Below are positions 33,080 through 44,012 of a DNA stretch of 64,000 nucleotides, piece by piece. Positions within the stretch are counted from its first letter, which is position 1, and the number at the start of each line of letters is the position of its first letter. A program made the position numbers and the translations under genes. Source of the DNA: Undaria pinnatifida (lineage: Eukaryota; Sar; Phaeophyceae; Laminariales; Alariaceae); the NCBI GenBank assembly GCA_012845835.1, contig JABAKD010000021.1:4056206-4120205 (forward strand), written 5' to 3'. A model generated the notes under the pieces. That model had not been told where the DNA came from. It did not search any database and saw nothing but the letters and a program-made list of their open reading frames with translations.

Positions 33080-33999
33080 ATAAACACAAGCAAGCTCATC
33101 ACCCAAAAGGCAAGCCGCACGGCCCGCCGGTCGTAAGGAGTAGGTGAGCGGGGTTGGATTATGGACGAGGAGGGCAATGCCCTCGTCGGTAGTATGGAGG
33201 CGGCCTGGTCCAGCGAGCTCCTGAATTTCCGAGAAGGAGGGGCGCTGGTACGAGGAAAAACGCGCTAAGACTTCGGTGGGCAATGCCAATGACCGGCCGA
33301 GCATAAGGCGTTGGATGGCGGTGTAACACGCAGACTCTGCGTGTTGCTCCCTTGCCCAATCGGCGTGCAAATGACGCACAGCGGAATCGCCAAAGTGTAC
33401 TTCGGTAGCGGCCCCGAGGGCGCCCGAATCAGCCGTAGGGGCGGAGGGAGGCGGCCCCGAAGGGGTCGAAATTCCTAAAGGCTGAGCGCTCAAAGGCTCC
33501 GCTCCGTCGCGGTCAGACGGGATGGGTACCGTCAGAACAGGCGTTGGGATCCGAGGCGGGCTCCGGGTGACGGCCAAAGGCGGTCGAGGGATCGGAACGC
33601 GCGGCGGAGGGTCGACCCGAAAAAAAGACGAGCGAGGGGGCCTGCCGGGTCAGAATTCATACTCCACAACAGGCTGCGTGACGCGCGGACGGCAACGGCT
33701 GTTCTTCCGCGTGTGCGGGTGGAGATGAGGCCCGAGGGCGGCAGTGCCACCGAAGCCTCGGAGGGTGCGTACGGGCCGACGAGGGCAGTTCTGGCGGAGT
33801 AGCCCCGATGGGCGCCGCGAAAATCGGAGTGAAAGTGGCGTCCGTGGCAGGCCAAAATGGTGCGCGGCCGAGACGGGTAGTCACCGCTATCGACGAAAGC
33901 AGGAACACGAGCGACGAATCTCCCGGTAGCAGCAGAAAGGATGGCAATCATCATACGTGGCCCGTGTGCGCAAAAATCGCGAAAATCGGTGGAGGTCAA
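33056..33999 (-). pseudogene. Linker region between RNase H and integrase of the retroelement
   Basis: Two frames (33532-33999 and 33056-33577) lie between RNase H and integrase remnants. The second has HADWAREQHAESACYTAIQR and IALLVHNPTP, as expected for the spacer that precedes the zinc-binding part of a gypsy integrase. The coding sequence stops where the family G element 32818-33079 is inserted. Confidence 0.55.
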
Positions 34000-34229
34000 G
34001 GGGAGCCCACCCCAAAACGGCGCAATCGGGCCGGGGCATCAGCCTGTCCAAGACACTGCCGGGGACGGGCGCGAAGGGGGGGTGTAGGCCGCAAGCTCTG
34101 GCGATGTATACGGTTTCATCGTCCTCTACGGGCGTGAGACGGCTAGAGCCACTGCGGTCGTGCTCAGTCGCCGGTTGTGGCAGCCGTGAGAGGAAATCGG
34201 CTTACCGTGTGGCGCTGCCCTTTCGGTGC

Positions 34230-34745
34230 TCAAGGGTGTAGTGGAGGGCGGCGAGATACTCGGGCCACCGCCGGACTCGAGCGCTGTGGTCCCCAACTTG
34301 TCCAACATTTTCCAGGGTCCTGCGATCCGAAAAAATGGGACACTTCGTGCCCAGAAGCGTGGCTTCGAGATTGCCTGATCGCCCCAATAGTACTACCTTC
34401 TTCCAAATCGAGCGGAATCCACATGTCTTTCCGAGTCGAGGGAGCGCGGCTAACACAGGCGATGGGCCTCGCGGAGCCGTCGAGCTGCGCCTGCCTAAGC
34501 GTAGCGACAAACCCATCGATGCTGGCGTTGCGGAAAACCCGGAAAGGGTGGGCGCCATCCTCCACGGCGCCCCAATCGGGGAAGACCAGGACTGGTGGGG
34601 CAACGAGCTCAGCGAGCATGTCACGCACGATGGCTTCCGTGGTCGGCGTGATGAAAAAAAATGACGCCCTTCTTGAGGACGGAGGTGATGGGTCGGATCC
34701 GTTTTGACATTTCTCGCAGGAACTTTCGGCAGCACGAAAGGCCAC
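34230..34745 (-). pseudogene. RNase H-like remnant
   Basis: Follows the RT frame with partial overlap. It has PPVLVFPDWGAVEDGAHPFR, resembling the start of a retroelement RNase H (first Asp region), and later residues resembling an S-R-x-x-x-x-x-E type segment in scrambled form (IACVSRAPS). Catalytic residues cannot be assigned with confidence. Overlapping frames show continued partial similarity, consistent with indels. Confidence 0.65.
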
Positions 34746-35865
34746 CCAGGAAAGAGCACAGCTGTTTCGGATCGCGGGACATGGACATGAGAGTCAAAGC
34801 CGACAAATTCTCTTCGTTAGGGCGTGCGCCCGCGGGCGAGATGGAGTGATCCTGGAAACTGACGTCTATCGCGCCGAGCTGGGCTTTCGAGGGAGATAAC
34901 TCGAGATTGTTCTTGCGTAGTCGCTCGAAGAAGGCGCGACTGGTCTTGACGTTGGCCGACGTGTCTGGATCGAACACGATTACATTGTCCAGGTATGCCG
35001 CAACCTGCTCCCAAGTCCGTGGTATCGTTATTAATGATCCTGACAAACCAACCAGGCGGTGCGTTGCTGCCCTGATACATAAGCAGCCACTCCTAAAATA
35101 CCCGTTGAGGTACAAACCGCCTCGAGTGGAACCGTTTCCTTGTGCAAGGTTTCTGATGGAACGACCACACGAGGCGTCCTTTGCCGTAAGAGTCCAGGAC
35201 CTGATCCACAGGCGGGATCGGAAGCTAACTGAGTCTGTCGATGTCATTGAGCTTCTTGCAGTTTATAGCGATCCGGACACCGTCAGAAATGTTTGGGACG
35301 ACCGCCAGGGGGCTCGAGGGCGGCGAAGTCGAATGTTGGATTAAACCGGCAGCGAGATACTGGTTGAGAGTGGCGTCCACGTCTTTCGCCCAAAATCGGG
35401 TTGATGCGATGGGGCCGGGAGGTGACGGGTGCGCTGCCCTCCGCCACCGAGATCTCGAAAGGACTCAGAGCGCGAGAGCCAAAACCCGTTTGGTACCTGA
35501 AAAAAACGTCCGAAAAATCACAGGAGAACGTCGCCTGGTGGTTCGATTGTCACGGGGGTCCACTCCGGGCTATGTAAATCGACAGCTATGCCACGCAAAT
35601 GCGCCAGCAGACTGTCCCAGAGGCGCAGGAACTTAGAACGCTGTTCGGGAAGCAAACGCTCGAGCATGGCAGGCGAGGGCGAGGCCGTCGCTGCAGCTGC
35701 TGTGAGGGAGGATTCCGCAGCAGCCGCAACCTCAGGCAAGTCCGTGGGCGGGGAGAGGGCGGAGGCGCTGTTAGTACGCTGGAAAACGTCAACGGGTGCG
35801 CGAATTAATGGGGCACGGGCGACTCTCAGAAGTTCGCCGGGCTCAAGGTCGGCCGCGCCAACCAT
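34621..35865 (-). pseudogene. Reverse transcriptase remnant of the Ty3/gypsy element
   Basis: The 35518-35865 frame has the pre-RT stretch (KFLRLWDSLLAHLRGIAVDL, then HSPEWTPVTIEPPGD). After a frameshift the 34621-35247 frame gives the palm/thumb part: AYLDNVIVFDPDTSANVKTS, where the catalytic YxDD is YLDN, then FFERLRKNNLELSPSKAQLG and the connection with LCSFLGGLSCCRKFLREMSK. Most of the fingers are lost or scrambled. The altered active site and frameshifts make it non-functional. Confidence 0.9.
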
Positions 35866-36374
35866 GGGAAGGACCTGTCGCCCTGACGCGTGACAAATTA
35901 TGCCTCGGCAAAAAGGTCCGGCTAGGGCGGCGTTTCGACGGGACAGTGCCCTGTAAGGGGTGGTGAGCCGTTGCTGCGGCCCAAGTTAACCGCTAGCAGC
36001 AAGGGCTCGTCTGACAAGGTGACGCTATCCGCGCCATCGTAATGGAGGTGAAAACATCCGCCAGAGGCGAGGGGGTCGGGCAAGAAAGCCGAGACCACCA
36101 GTGAGGACATGGTGTGACAACGTCAGCTCCCCGAAAAATGCTTTGGCCAGACGGACGGGGAGAGGGGGAGCGGGAGGAGCGCGTGTTAAAAACGCACCCA
36201 GCTATCGCGTCCCAAGAGCACCGCGTGCTGCATAACCGAGGGGGGAACGGCGCAGGCCCACACAGCGAGGGATCTCGTTGGCTGACCAACCCTGAAGAAC
36301 AAGACGCTCAAGCGGACGCTCGTCGAAGTTCACAAGGGAGCTGGATTTGCCGAATCCCCCCCGGGAACGAGGAG

Positions 36375-36540
36375 CAGACGACGCGTGCTACGATAGAGGC
36401 TTCTCACCACTTGTTTTCTGATGGTCCTCATTTCGGGGAGCTCAAGACCTCCCAATAACTGATTTCGAAAAGACGCGTTCTACGATAGAGGTATACCTTT
36501 TTTTGGCGAAAACACGTTTTCTGAATGACGGGGTGTTAAG
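36375..36540 (+). repeat. MITE family G fragments
   Basis: CGACGCGTGCTACGATAGAG at 36380 and a second terminus, GACGCGTTCTACGATAGAGG near 36472, followed by TATACCTTTTTTTGGCGAAA and TTTTCTGAATGACGGGG. This is two abutting partial copies at the 5' end of the retroelement. Confidence 0.65.
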
Positions 36541-36889
36541 GTTATTAGTGGGGATCTCTACAAAGGAACGAAAGTGAGTACTCTCCGAGGACCTGCTCAA
36601 TTGGCAGACCTGCAGGGGGCACTCTGTGTCCCCCACCTTTAATTTAACATGTGGCGTCGACGAGCTTGATATGCTATTGTGGCAGCGTTCCTTCAATCTC
36701 TCCGATTTTTTTTCGTAGAGATATAGCTTTATTCGTTTCCACCAGAGCCCGGGATAGCTTCTGAGATCGGAGGCACGTGCCTCCGATCTACTTCCTAACT
36801 CTCCCGAATATAAAACGCCAACCTTACCATACGAAACCCATCCAAATTATCTCAAATTCGGATACCTACAGGCCTTTCGAGGCCGTATC

Positions 36890-37325
36890 TTAACAGGGGC
36901 TCCTTAACCCAAAATCGCCGGAAAATACGCCCCCTTAGTTTTTGCGTGATTCTCGTCGTGTACCTGGGCCATGCGTGGGATTTGTTCATCCGGTAGCAGC
37001 ACCAGCAGCTAAATTTTTTTCCGAATCATCAGTTTTCCGAGGGAGAGGTCTTAACAACCCAAAATCGAGGAGTTCACCTCGAGAAAAAAAAGTGGTGTGC
37101 AGCACGCCTCTATCGTAAGCACGCGTACTCTTTCCAGAAAAAAATGAAACTGCTACGTACAGGATGAAAAAATCCCACGGCCTCGTGCCTACATACACGA
37201 CGAGGATCATGCAAAAACAGTTTTATCTAAATTTCCGACGGTTTTGAGTCAAGTAGCTCCGTCATTCACAAAAAGAAATGCCCATATCAGACGAACATTG
37301 CTACCTCTATATCGTAGCATGCGTC
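36890..37325. repeat. Two family G MITE copies in head-to-head inverted arrangement
   Basis: The left copy (about 36890-37130) runs CTCCTTAACCCAAAATCGCC to CCTCTATCGTAAGCACGCGT. The right copy (about 37126-37325) runs from CGCGTACTC through CATACACGACGAGGATC and CGACGGTTTTGAGTCAAGTA to CCTCTATATCGTAGCATGCG. Together they form a long imperfect inverted repeat. Confidence 0.7.
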
Positions 37326-37844
37326 AGAGTCATGCTCGCAGATGTACTGTGGCCGCGGCAGCCGAAAGCATCTGCTCCAAGACGTCTCGACGGATGAAAG
37401 TCTGGGCGGGGAGCCAGTGTATTAAGGGCGCGACGCAACCAAAAACCATGGAGCGGTGGTCCAACTATGAACGGCGACTTCGATGGTGAAAGACTCATCG
37501 TCGAGCGTAATCGTGCCTCCGACGAGGCTCGGACCGTGCTCGGGGAGCGCGAGCGTTTCCGCGAGGGCGGCGGGTACGGCGCAAGGAGCGACAGCTAGCA
37601 CATCGGGGCTCTGGTCAGCTTGGGCGCATGATAAAAATGGGTCGATAACTCCGACGGAGGACCGAGGCAAGCCCGTGCCGAGACCCGAAGGCGCGGCAAT
37701 GGCGCGGGGTTAATATCATTAAATCCCCCGGACAACGTCGGGGCGCAGAATCTAGAAGAGGAGGCGTTTGCCGCCCCGTTCGCAGCGTGGCCAAGGAGGA
37801 CGCCGACGGTAGAAAGAGCCTGCCCGAGTAAATTATTTTATGGA

Positions 37845-37930
37845 ATTATACGAAGGACGTCAGCTGTGAGTTCGACGAATTTAGAGGGTTGATGCTCATC
37901 TTTGCAAGCTGCGTTGTTGGTACTTGTAGT
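37845..37930 (+). repeat. Family F copy
   Basis: GGACGTCAGCTGTGAGTTCG, GACGAATTTAGAGGGTTGAT, GCTCATCTTTGCAAGCTGCG. It is followed by the same GTTGTTGGTACTTGTAG-type sequence as at 15890, so the repeat may extend about 50 bp further. Confidence 0.7.
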
Positions 37931-38384
37931 TATACTATGTGGGTGAGTTTTTCTTACTTGACGGGAGGGGTCCTGTTATTTATTTATTTTAGTTTTTGTA
38001 CATGCAGTATTTAATATATTTGGTTTATCTCCGCTATAATGGTGGATGACGGTATTTTTGCTTTAGGTGGGGAATTTTTAGCTAGATCCAACAACACCAT
38101 ACCTATTTTATAAATGTACTACTGCAGCTTCCGCTATACTGTTATCATATGAATGGCGGATGGTTTGTGGGTGGATGGCTAGGTCAGGGTTGTTGGTACT
38201 TGTGGTTCAATGCGTACAGGTAAGTTTTCTATACCTGAGGGTGGCCTTACTATTTTGTTTCTCGTTTTTCTCCACTACAGTATAATGGCGGGTTTTGGTA
38301 TACATCGGGAGTATGAAGATAGGAGTAGTGATCTACCATGTTAATATTAATAAATACAGCATTGGAGAATTAAAGTTGACTTCC

Positions 38385-38964
38385 ATCGCAAAAAAAAAAA
38401 GAAAAACAAAATCCTCGCCATGGGCATCGTGGTCCTCCGCCCGGAGGCCAACGCCCCACACCTGGTCGAAAGGGCTGGCTTCGGCTAAAATCTTACTGCC
38501 AGTGTTCAAAAGGTGGCGTTTCCTCGCCCGGTTTTGCCAAAACTTGGCAGAAGTCCCCTGTGAGAACGGAGTTTTCTCGTTCACGCTCCCAAACGGCGTG
38601 GTCGAAACCACGAGAACGCTGCGACCGACGCGTTGGTGCGGTCTGGGGATCCTCCGACGGGCACCGTATGACTTTCGGCGCACGGTGGACGTGGAAGAGG
38701 CGCGCCTTATCTCCATCATTATAGATGCTGCTCTGCGCGCAGGAACACGAAACGTCGTCGACGACAAAACGCCGACGGCGCCGTGCCCATCCGGGAAAAC
38801 GACGGGGGGCCGCCAACGACCAAGGCTGAGGGAGGGGGGGGCAACCCCCTTTTGTCGATGCTGGATTTGAGCCACTCGTAGGAGTGGCTCTGTACCTCAT
38901 CGACCAAAATCCTCTCGGCAAAATTTGCTTGGCGCAGCGTAGCTATACCATTCCACCATTCCAT
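38385..38964 (-). pseudogene. Frameshifted NADAR-domain protein remnant
   Basis: Three overlapping minus-strand frames together spell a NADAR domain (DUF1768/YbiA type, an N-glycosidase/ADP-ribose-related fold). The frame ending near 38719 gives RFVFLRAEQHL (the AEQH motif near the start of the domain). The next gives GDKARLFHVHRAPKVI and RGFDHAVWERERENSVLTGD. The third gives AKFWQNRARKRHLLNTG then SKILAEASPFDQVWGVGLRA, the highly diagnostic end. At least two frameshifts separate these, and the C-terminal WxGxNxLG segment is replaced by Phe-rich sequence. It is not translatable as one protein. It lies just 5' of the retroelement on the same strand; whether it was part of the element or an independent gene copy is unknown. 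Confidence 0.75.
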
Positions 38965-39461
38965 TACGAATTGTGTCGCAAAATGATTTAGAGCACGAAA
39001 CCTTAATACTGCAAGGAAACAGCGGGGTCACTCACGGGAGTGTGGCCCTTAGGACACCGCAAAAAATGCCCCCCCCCCCCCACCACCACCACCACCGTGT
39101 AGCTTTCGTCCAAAACAACACCGCGCTCTTCCCGAGGAATACTCGCGTGCGTAGGGTCCAAAAACCGAGGGGACCGAGCCGTCGGAGGGTATGATTGAGG
39201 CGCGCAGGCAGTTCAGCCCTCCGGGGGCCCTGGGTCGCTGACTCGAGACGCGGGGCAGGGCCTGCGGTCGCCGGCTCTGGGAAGCGTTTGTGGCACGCAG
39301 TCGAAAAATTGCCGGAAAGGGCTATCTCTGCGCCCATCGAACGAAAGTCAACGGAGGCAGCGGGGGCTCGGAGGCTGTTTCTGCTTGACGAGAAGAACGA
39401 ACCATCCGCGCGACGATGGGCACGCAATCCGGTTGCGTCTCACACTGGCGGGTCTACCAAG

Positions 39462-39570
39462 TCGCGGGTCGGGTCGGGTCGGGTCGGGTCGGGTCGGGAG
39501 GTTTTCTAATATCACGGGTCGGGCCGGGTTAACCCTGGCCCGATCCGACCCGCGAGAAGTGATCGGACCC
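39462..39570 (+). repeat. GGGTC-array repeat, paired with 56100-56225
   Basis: Six tandem GGGTC units, then GGAGGTTTTCTAATATCACG, GGTCGGGCCGGGTTAACCC and GATCCGACCCGCGAGAAGT. The reverse complement of 56100-56225 carries the same blocks in the same order, so both are copies of one dispersed element with a pentamer array at its end. Confidence 0.75.
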
Positions 39571-42500
39571 CTGAAAAGCCCTGAAAAATAAGATAAACAG
39601 GTCAATATTATTTCTTTTACGTCATCGTTCCGTCATCGCCACCAACCACCACCTCATCCTCCCGCGAATAGAAAACAGACAAAAAGCGCCCCCCACCCCA
39701 CCCCTTCCCCCCTCCCCCCATCCTCCTCCCTCTCCTCGTACTCTTGGAAACCCCCCTTCCCCCCGCTCTCCTCCACGGCCAACCACAACCTTATCAATCA
39801 ACGTTTGTCCATAAATAGCCCCCCCCCGCCCCCCCCCCCCCCAACCCCCACCCCGGCCTGCCTCAACTGTACCCCCCCCCCACCCCCGCCCCCGCCAGCA
39901 CAGCGGATGTTTCCCATCCCCGCAAGAGCCAACTGAATTTTGCTAAATCCAACGTTTATTCCGGAAAATCCACCCAATACTTGGCAAATTTCCACCGAAG
40001 TATTCGCAGAATCCAACAAAAAAAAATACGAAACTTCCACGGGACATTCCCCGCAAAAAACCAAACAAACTTTTCCGAACTTCCCGTGGCGAACATGTGT
40101 CTGTATTGGCCTGTCTGTCTCTTGTCTGTCCTACGGCTCCCCCGCCAACGAATCAAAACCAACCGTCCGTCCGCTGCGTCTTCTCGCGTGAAAAAGTGGA
40201 CTCCCTTCTATGGGGATGGATGGGGGGGGGGGGGGGGGGGGGTCGGAACGGCCTACTCGTCCGAGACAGAAAAAAAGAACGTCAACGTGAGGGATACGAA
40301 TAACCGTCATGTCTTAACCCCCATTCGTAGAAACTAAAACCACGGTTTTGAATAAAAACCACTTGGAATTAGTGCAGGATAATTTTTCGCGGTGGTAAGT
40401 AAGGGCTAAGGGGTTACAAACAAAACATCCCCCCCCCCCTCCCCGAAATAACCGCGGAATCAGTCTTCGTCAACGAAAACGAAAACGCAATCCTTCCAAC
40501 GAAAGATGTTTCTCCTCCCAACAACAAGTCGTTTTCCTCCCCCCCCAAAAAAAACGTTTTTACCAGAAGAAAAAAAAAACAAAAGCATTTTCCTCAAGAA
40601 AAGAAACGTCAATTTTTTCTCGAAAAAAAAATCTTTTTTAAAAAAACGTCAGGTTTTTCGAAACAAAAAATATCATCTTGCGGCCAAAAAAGATGCGGTC
40701 CGGTCCACGAATATAACGACATGAGTCCTCCTCCGACCCTTGATTCCGATACATTATACCACGGTCAACCAACCAACCACCCAACCAAACGAAGAAACCA
40801 CCAACCAACCACCTAATCAACCATGCTACTTTCTCGCTGCCTGCCTTTATACTTATTAGCCCCAACCCAACCCCTGCACGACCAGTACCGGCTATAGAAT
40901 GGCGGCACACAAAAAAAAGCCGCAATGAAAGCGGTCGTACGTAGTTGAAAGTGGATGGAGGCGGTAGATGAGAGAGGGGGGCGCGGGGGGGGGGGGGACA
41001 GAACGCGAAAAATAAAGATGGTATTATAGTAGTATTATTATCGGCAGTGGTAGTAGTAATAGTGACCCTCTCCCCCCCCCCCTCCCCTCTCCTGCTTCCC
41101 CCCCCTCCCCCTCCACCACCCACCCCGATGAACGTGTTTAAAGACTATTGATGATATGCTTATACCTGGCGTAGTATCCGCACTACGCGTTACTGACGCA
41201 AGCCAACAGGTAGCTGTTGAAAAAAAAACTACTACCCTCCCGCCCCCGCGTGAAGCTCTTACGATATCACTAGCCGTACCACACTCCCATCCATTCTGTA
41301 ACCACCCCAACTCCTTTACCGCGAGCGCCAAAATAAAAACGCCCGCGTCTGCTATTTCTTGTCTTGTTATCAAGGCCTACAGTAGGCTCTGCCTGGGCGT
41401 GCCTTTCTCGGCCTGCTCTGGCCTCTGACCTATTATGCCAGGCCCAGATTTCCTGACACTCTGAAAGCGCTATTAATAGAGAAGCGCAGACAAGTTTTGC
41501 GCTGAAAACTCAACACAGTTTACCCAATAAAAAACCCAACCCAACCCAACTCAAAACCCAATCCCATCCGACCGACTCAACCCCGCCCTCAAAATAAACT
41601 CGAATCTGTTCTCCCGAACCAACCAACAGCGCGCAGCGCACCCCATAACGCGCGCACGCACGCCTACCCCCCCCCCCCCCCCCCCCCCCCGCCCCCAATT
41701 AAGAGAAAACAAAAGGAAGTCTATCAACCAATCAGCGGTCGATTAATTACCAACGGTAACACTCCCCATCCAATCACCCACACAAACGCAACCAACTACC
41801 AAACCAAATTTAAAAGTACAGTTTTTTTCGTTTTTGTTGTCCCAACACTGCGAGCGTGGGACAAAAAAAAAAAAAAAAAGAAACAGAAAACACACACATA
41901 AAGAGAGAAAAAAGAGAAGGAATTATCAAACGTTAAGGTCACAACCCGTAACGCCTCCAAAAGTACTTTTCTAGCGTGGCGCGGGAAACCCAACCGAGAA
42001 TACACCGTAATTCGAGGAAAAAGGGGACTGGGGGAGGGGGGGGGGGGGGGGGGGGGGGGAGGAACAGCATGGAATGGAATGGGTTGGCAAGGGGGGTATG
42101 TCTTCTCCCCTGCCCCCTCCCCCCCCCCGCCCCCCCGCTCCCCCCCCTCCCGCCGCCTCCGAATTTCACTTGGATATCTAGGGAGGGAATATGCCCTCCC
42201 CGCTTGCAAGTGTCCAGTTCTACACAAGCCCAACCTTCCCTCTCCCCCCCCCCCCCTGCCTCACCCAACCTCGCAATAGTAGCCCCCGCCTGCCCCCACC
42301 AGGAACAAAGAAAACGCCTTTACCTCTGCAGGAAGTCCCGTGCGAGTTGTATCAACCTTTTTAACCGTCCCAGCCCAACCCTGGGAGGGAACGATCGTTG
42401 GCAAATCATCCCGTATCACGTGTTATGTTATCTAGTGTACAGCATACTCTCGCCCCCCCCCCCCCCCCCTCCCCCCCTCCCGCCTCCGTTCGGCTCGCCC

Positions 42501-42839
42501 ATCCCCCCATCCCTAAGGATCTAGGCGCGATATGGAAGCAACATGCGCGTGTTCTAGACGTGGCTGACACTGAGTCGACCCCGCTGCGACGACGATAACA
42601 GCATCAGAAGCTACCAGTGGCTATCACAACCGCAATAGCAGCATCAGTCGCTACCAGAGGCTAGCAACCAGCGGCTATTAGTAGCTGTCAGTGGCTATCG
42701 GCAGCTATCACTAGCTAGAGCTATCAGCAGCTATTAGTGCCTATTAGCATTGGAGCTGGCAGTAGGCGACAAGCAGGCTTTCCAGCAAGCAAGCAAGCAT
42801 TCCAGCAAGCAAGCAGGCAAGCAAGCAAGCAGCATCACC

Positions 42840-43200
42840 ACCACTAGCACCAGCAGCAGAAACCAGGAGCAAGCACCACATCCACCAGCAAGAAAGCAAG
42901 CACGCAAGCAGCATCACCACCACCACCACCATCGCCTCCACCAATAGCAGCAGGAGCAGCAGCAGCACAAACACCGCCACCGCCACTACCAGCAGCAACC
43001 CAACAGTAGCGCGCAGGAGCAACGGCATCACCACCGCCACCAGCACCAACAACAACAGCAGAAAGCAGGAGCAGCAGCACAATCACCACCACCACCACCA
43101 CCACTACCACCAATAAACAGCAGCAACACCAGCAAGCACACAAGCCGGCAATCAAGCCAACAGGAAGCACGACCACCACCGCCGCTACTACTACCGCCAT
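42840..43200 (+). repeat. CAC/CAG-rich low-complexity tract
   Basis: Degenerate CACCAC and CAGCAG trinucleotides just 3' of the myosin-tubby gene; the open frames on both strands are low-complexity artefacts. Confidence 0.7.
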
Positions 43201-43749
43201 CGACAAAGAAATACGAGTATTTCCCGCACTTAGCGGAAAACGAAAAAAAAAAAACACCGCGAGCTCAACTTTCCTCGCACTCTCGAGAGGGTCGACAAAA
43301 AAAAAAGGTTTTTGGCTCTCCCTCTATCAATCGCAAGCCCAATCTCTCTTTTTTAGTTTTCTTCTTCGCCTTAATGCTCCTTATCTTATACCAAAACAAG
43401 TATTTTATTTTTCCAAAAAAACTCTTTCTCTTTCACCAGAAGAAGAATATTCTTTATCCCCAAAAAATAGTTTTTTTTTTACCAAGAAAAAAAAAATACT
43501 TCTTGTCCCACTCATCGCGTCGAGCAGCGACGCAGCGTCGCAAGATTTAGATATAAGTATGTATAAAGCAAAACCAAAGCAAAAAAAAAAAAGCCGGGGG
43601 AAAAACTAAAACCGGGGAAGAAAAAAAGATGACAATAACGAAAATCAAGCGCGAAAACAAAACGCAACAAAAACGGCCAAAAGTGGCTATCGTATCACAC
43701 GTATGAGCGCGTTGGTACGTCCGTGCGTCGACTAAGGGCGTATGTATGG

Positions 43750-43974
43750 CTACTTACAGTCAAAGCTTGTGAGCGTAATCGCCAATGCCTGGGTCAAAAA
43801 TCGAAATGGCAGGACGAGAGAGGGGGGAGGGGAGAAAGAGGACAGGGGGAAGACGAGGAGGGGGATGTTGGGGGGGGGGGGGGAGGGGGGGGGTGATGTC
43901 AGGACAAGCGGTTAGAATCACAAGATATTCTGACATATTGGTCGGGTCGTTAAAAGTACAGCAGCAGCAGCAGC

Positions 43975-44012
<38 letters not shown>

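Larger units (their letters stand above)
30180..36500 (-). mobile_element. Decayed Ty3/gypsy-like LTR retrotransposon
   Basis: Remnants of a pol polyprotein in the order pre-RT, RT, RNase H, linker, integrase and C-terminal part lie on the minus strand from about 35865 down to 30180, split over several frames with stops. The order RT-RNaseH-integrase is that of Ty3/gypsy. I could not find LTRs, a primer-binding site or a clear gag. The open frame at 36442-36696 (VKLKVGDTECPLQVCQL) and the one at 37422-37670 (TLDDESFTIEVAVHSWTTAP) look coding-like but belong to no family I recognise; they may be 5' parts. Family G MITEs have inserted into it (32818-33079) and beside it. Confidence 0.85.
38965..43749. 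other. C-rich and simple-repeat spacer downstream of the myosin-tubby gene
   Basis: No family-level coding signal on either strand. It holds a GGGTC array repeat (39462-39570), many poly-C/poly-G runs (39821-39841, 40221-40242, 41667-41690, 42031-42059, 42456-42469), a poor TTAA-type MITE relic (about 40318-40420), A-rich DNA at 40545-40690, GCTATCAGCAGCTAT-like repeats (about 42610-42760), AAGCAAGCAGGC repeats (42775-42835) and CAC/CAG-rich DNA to about 43200. All open frames here are low-complexity. Confidence 0.65.

Noticed and set aside
30710-36458. Many plus-strand frames of 60-180 codons across the retroelement
   Set aside because: All are antisense to RT, RNase H or integrase remnants and show no family resemblance themselves.
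42840-43260. Gln/His- or Val-rich proteins in CAC/CAG tracts
   Set aside because: Low-complexity sequence open on both strands without any domain.
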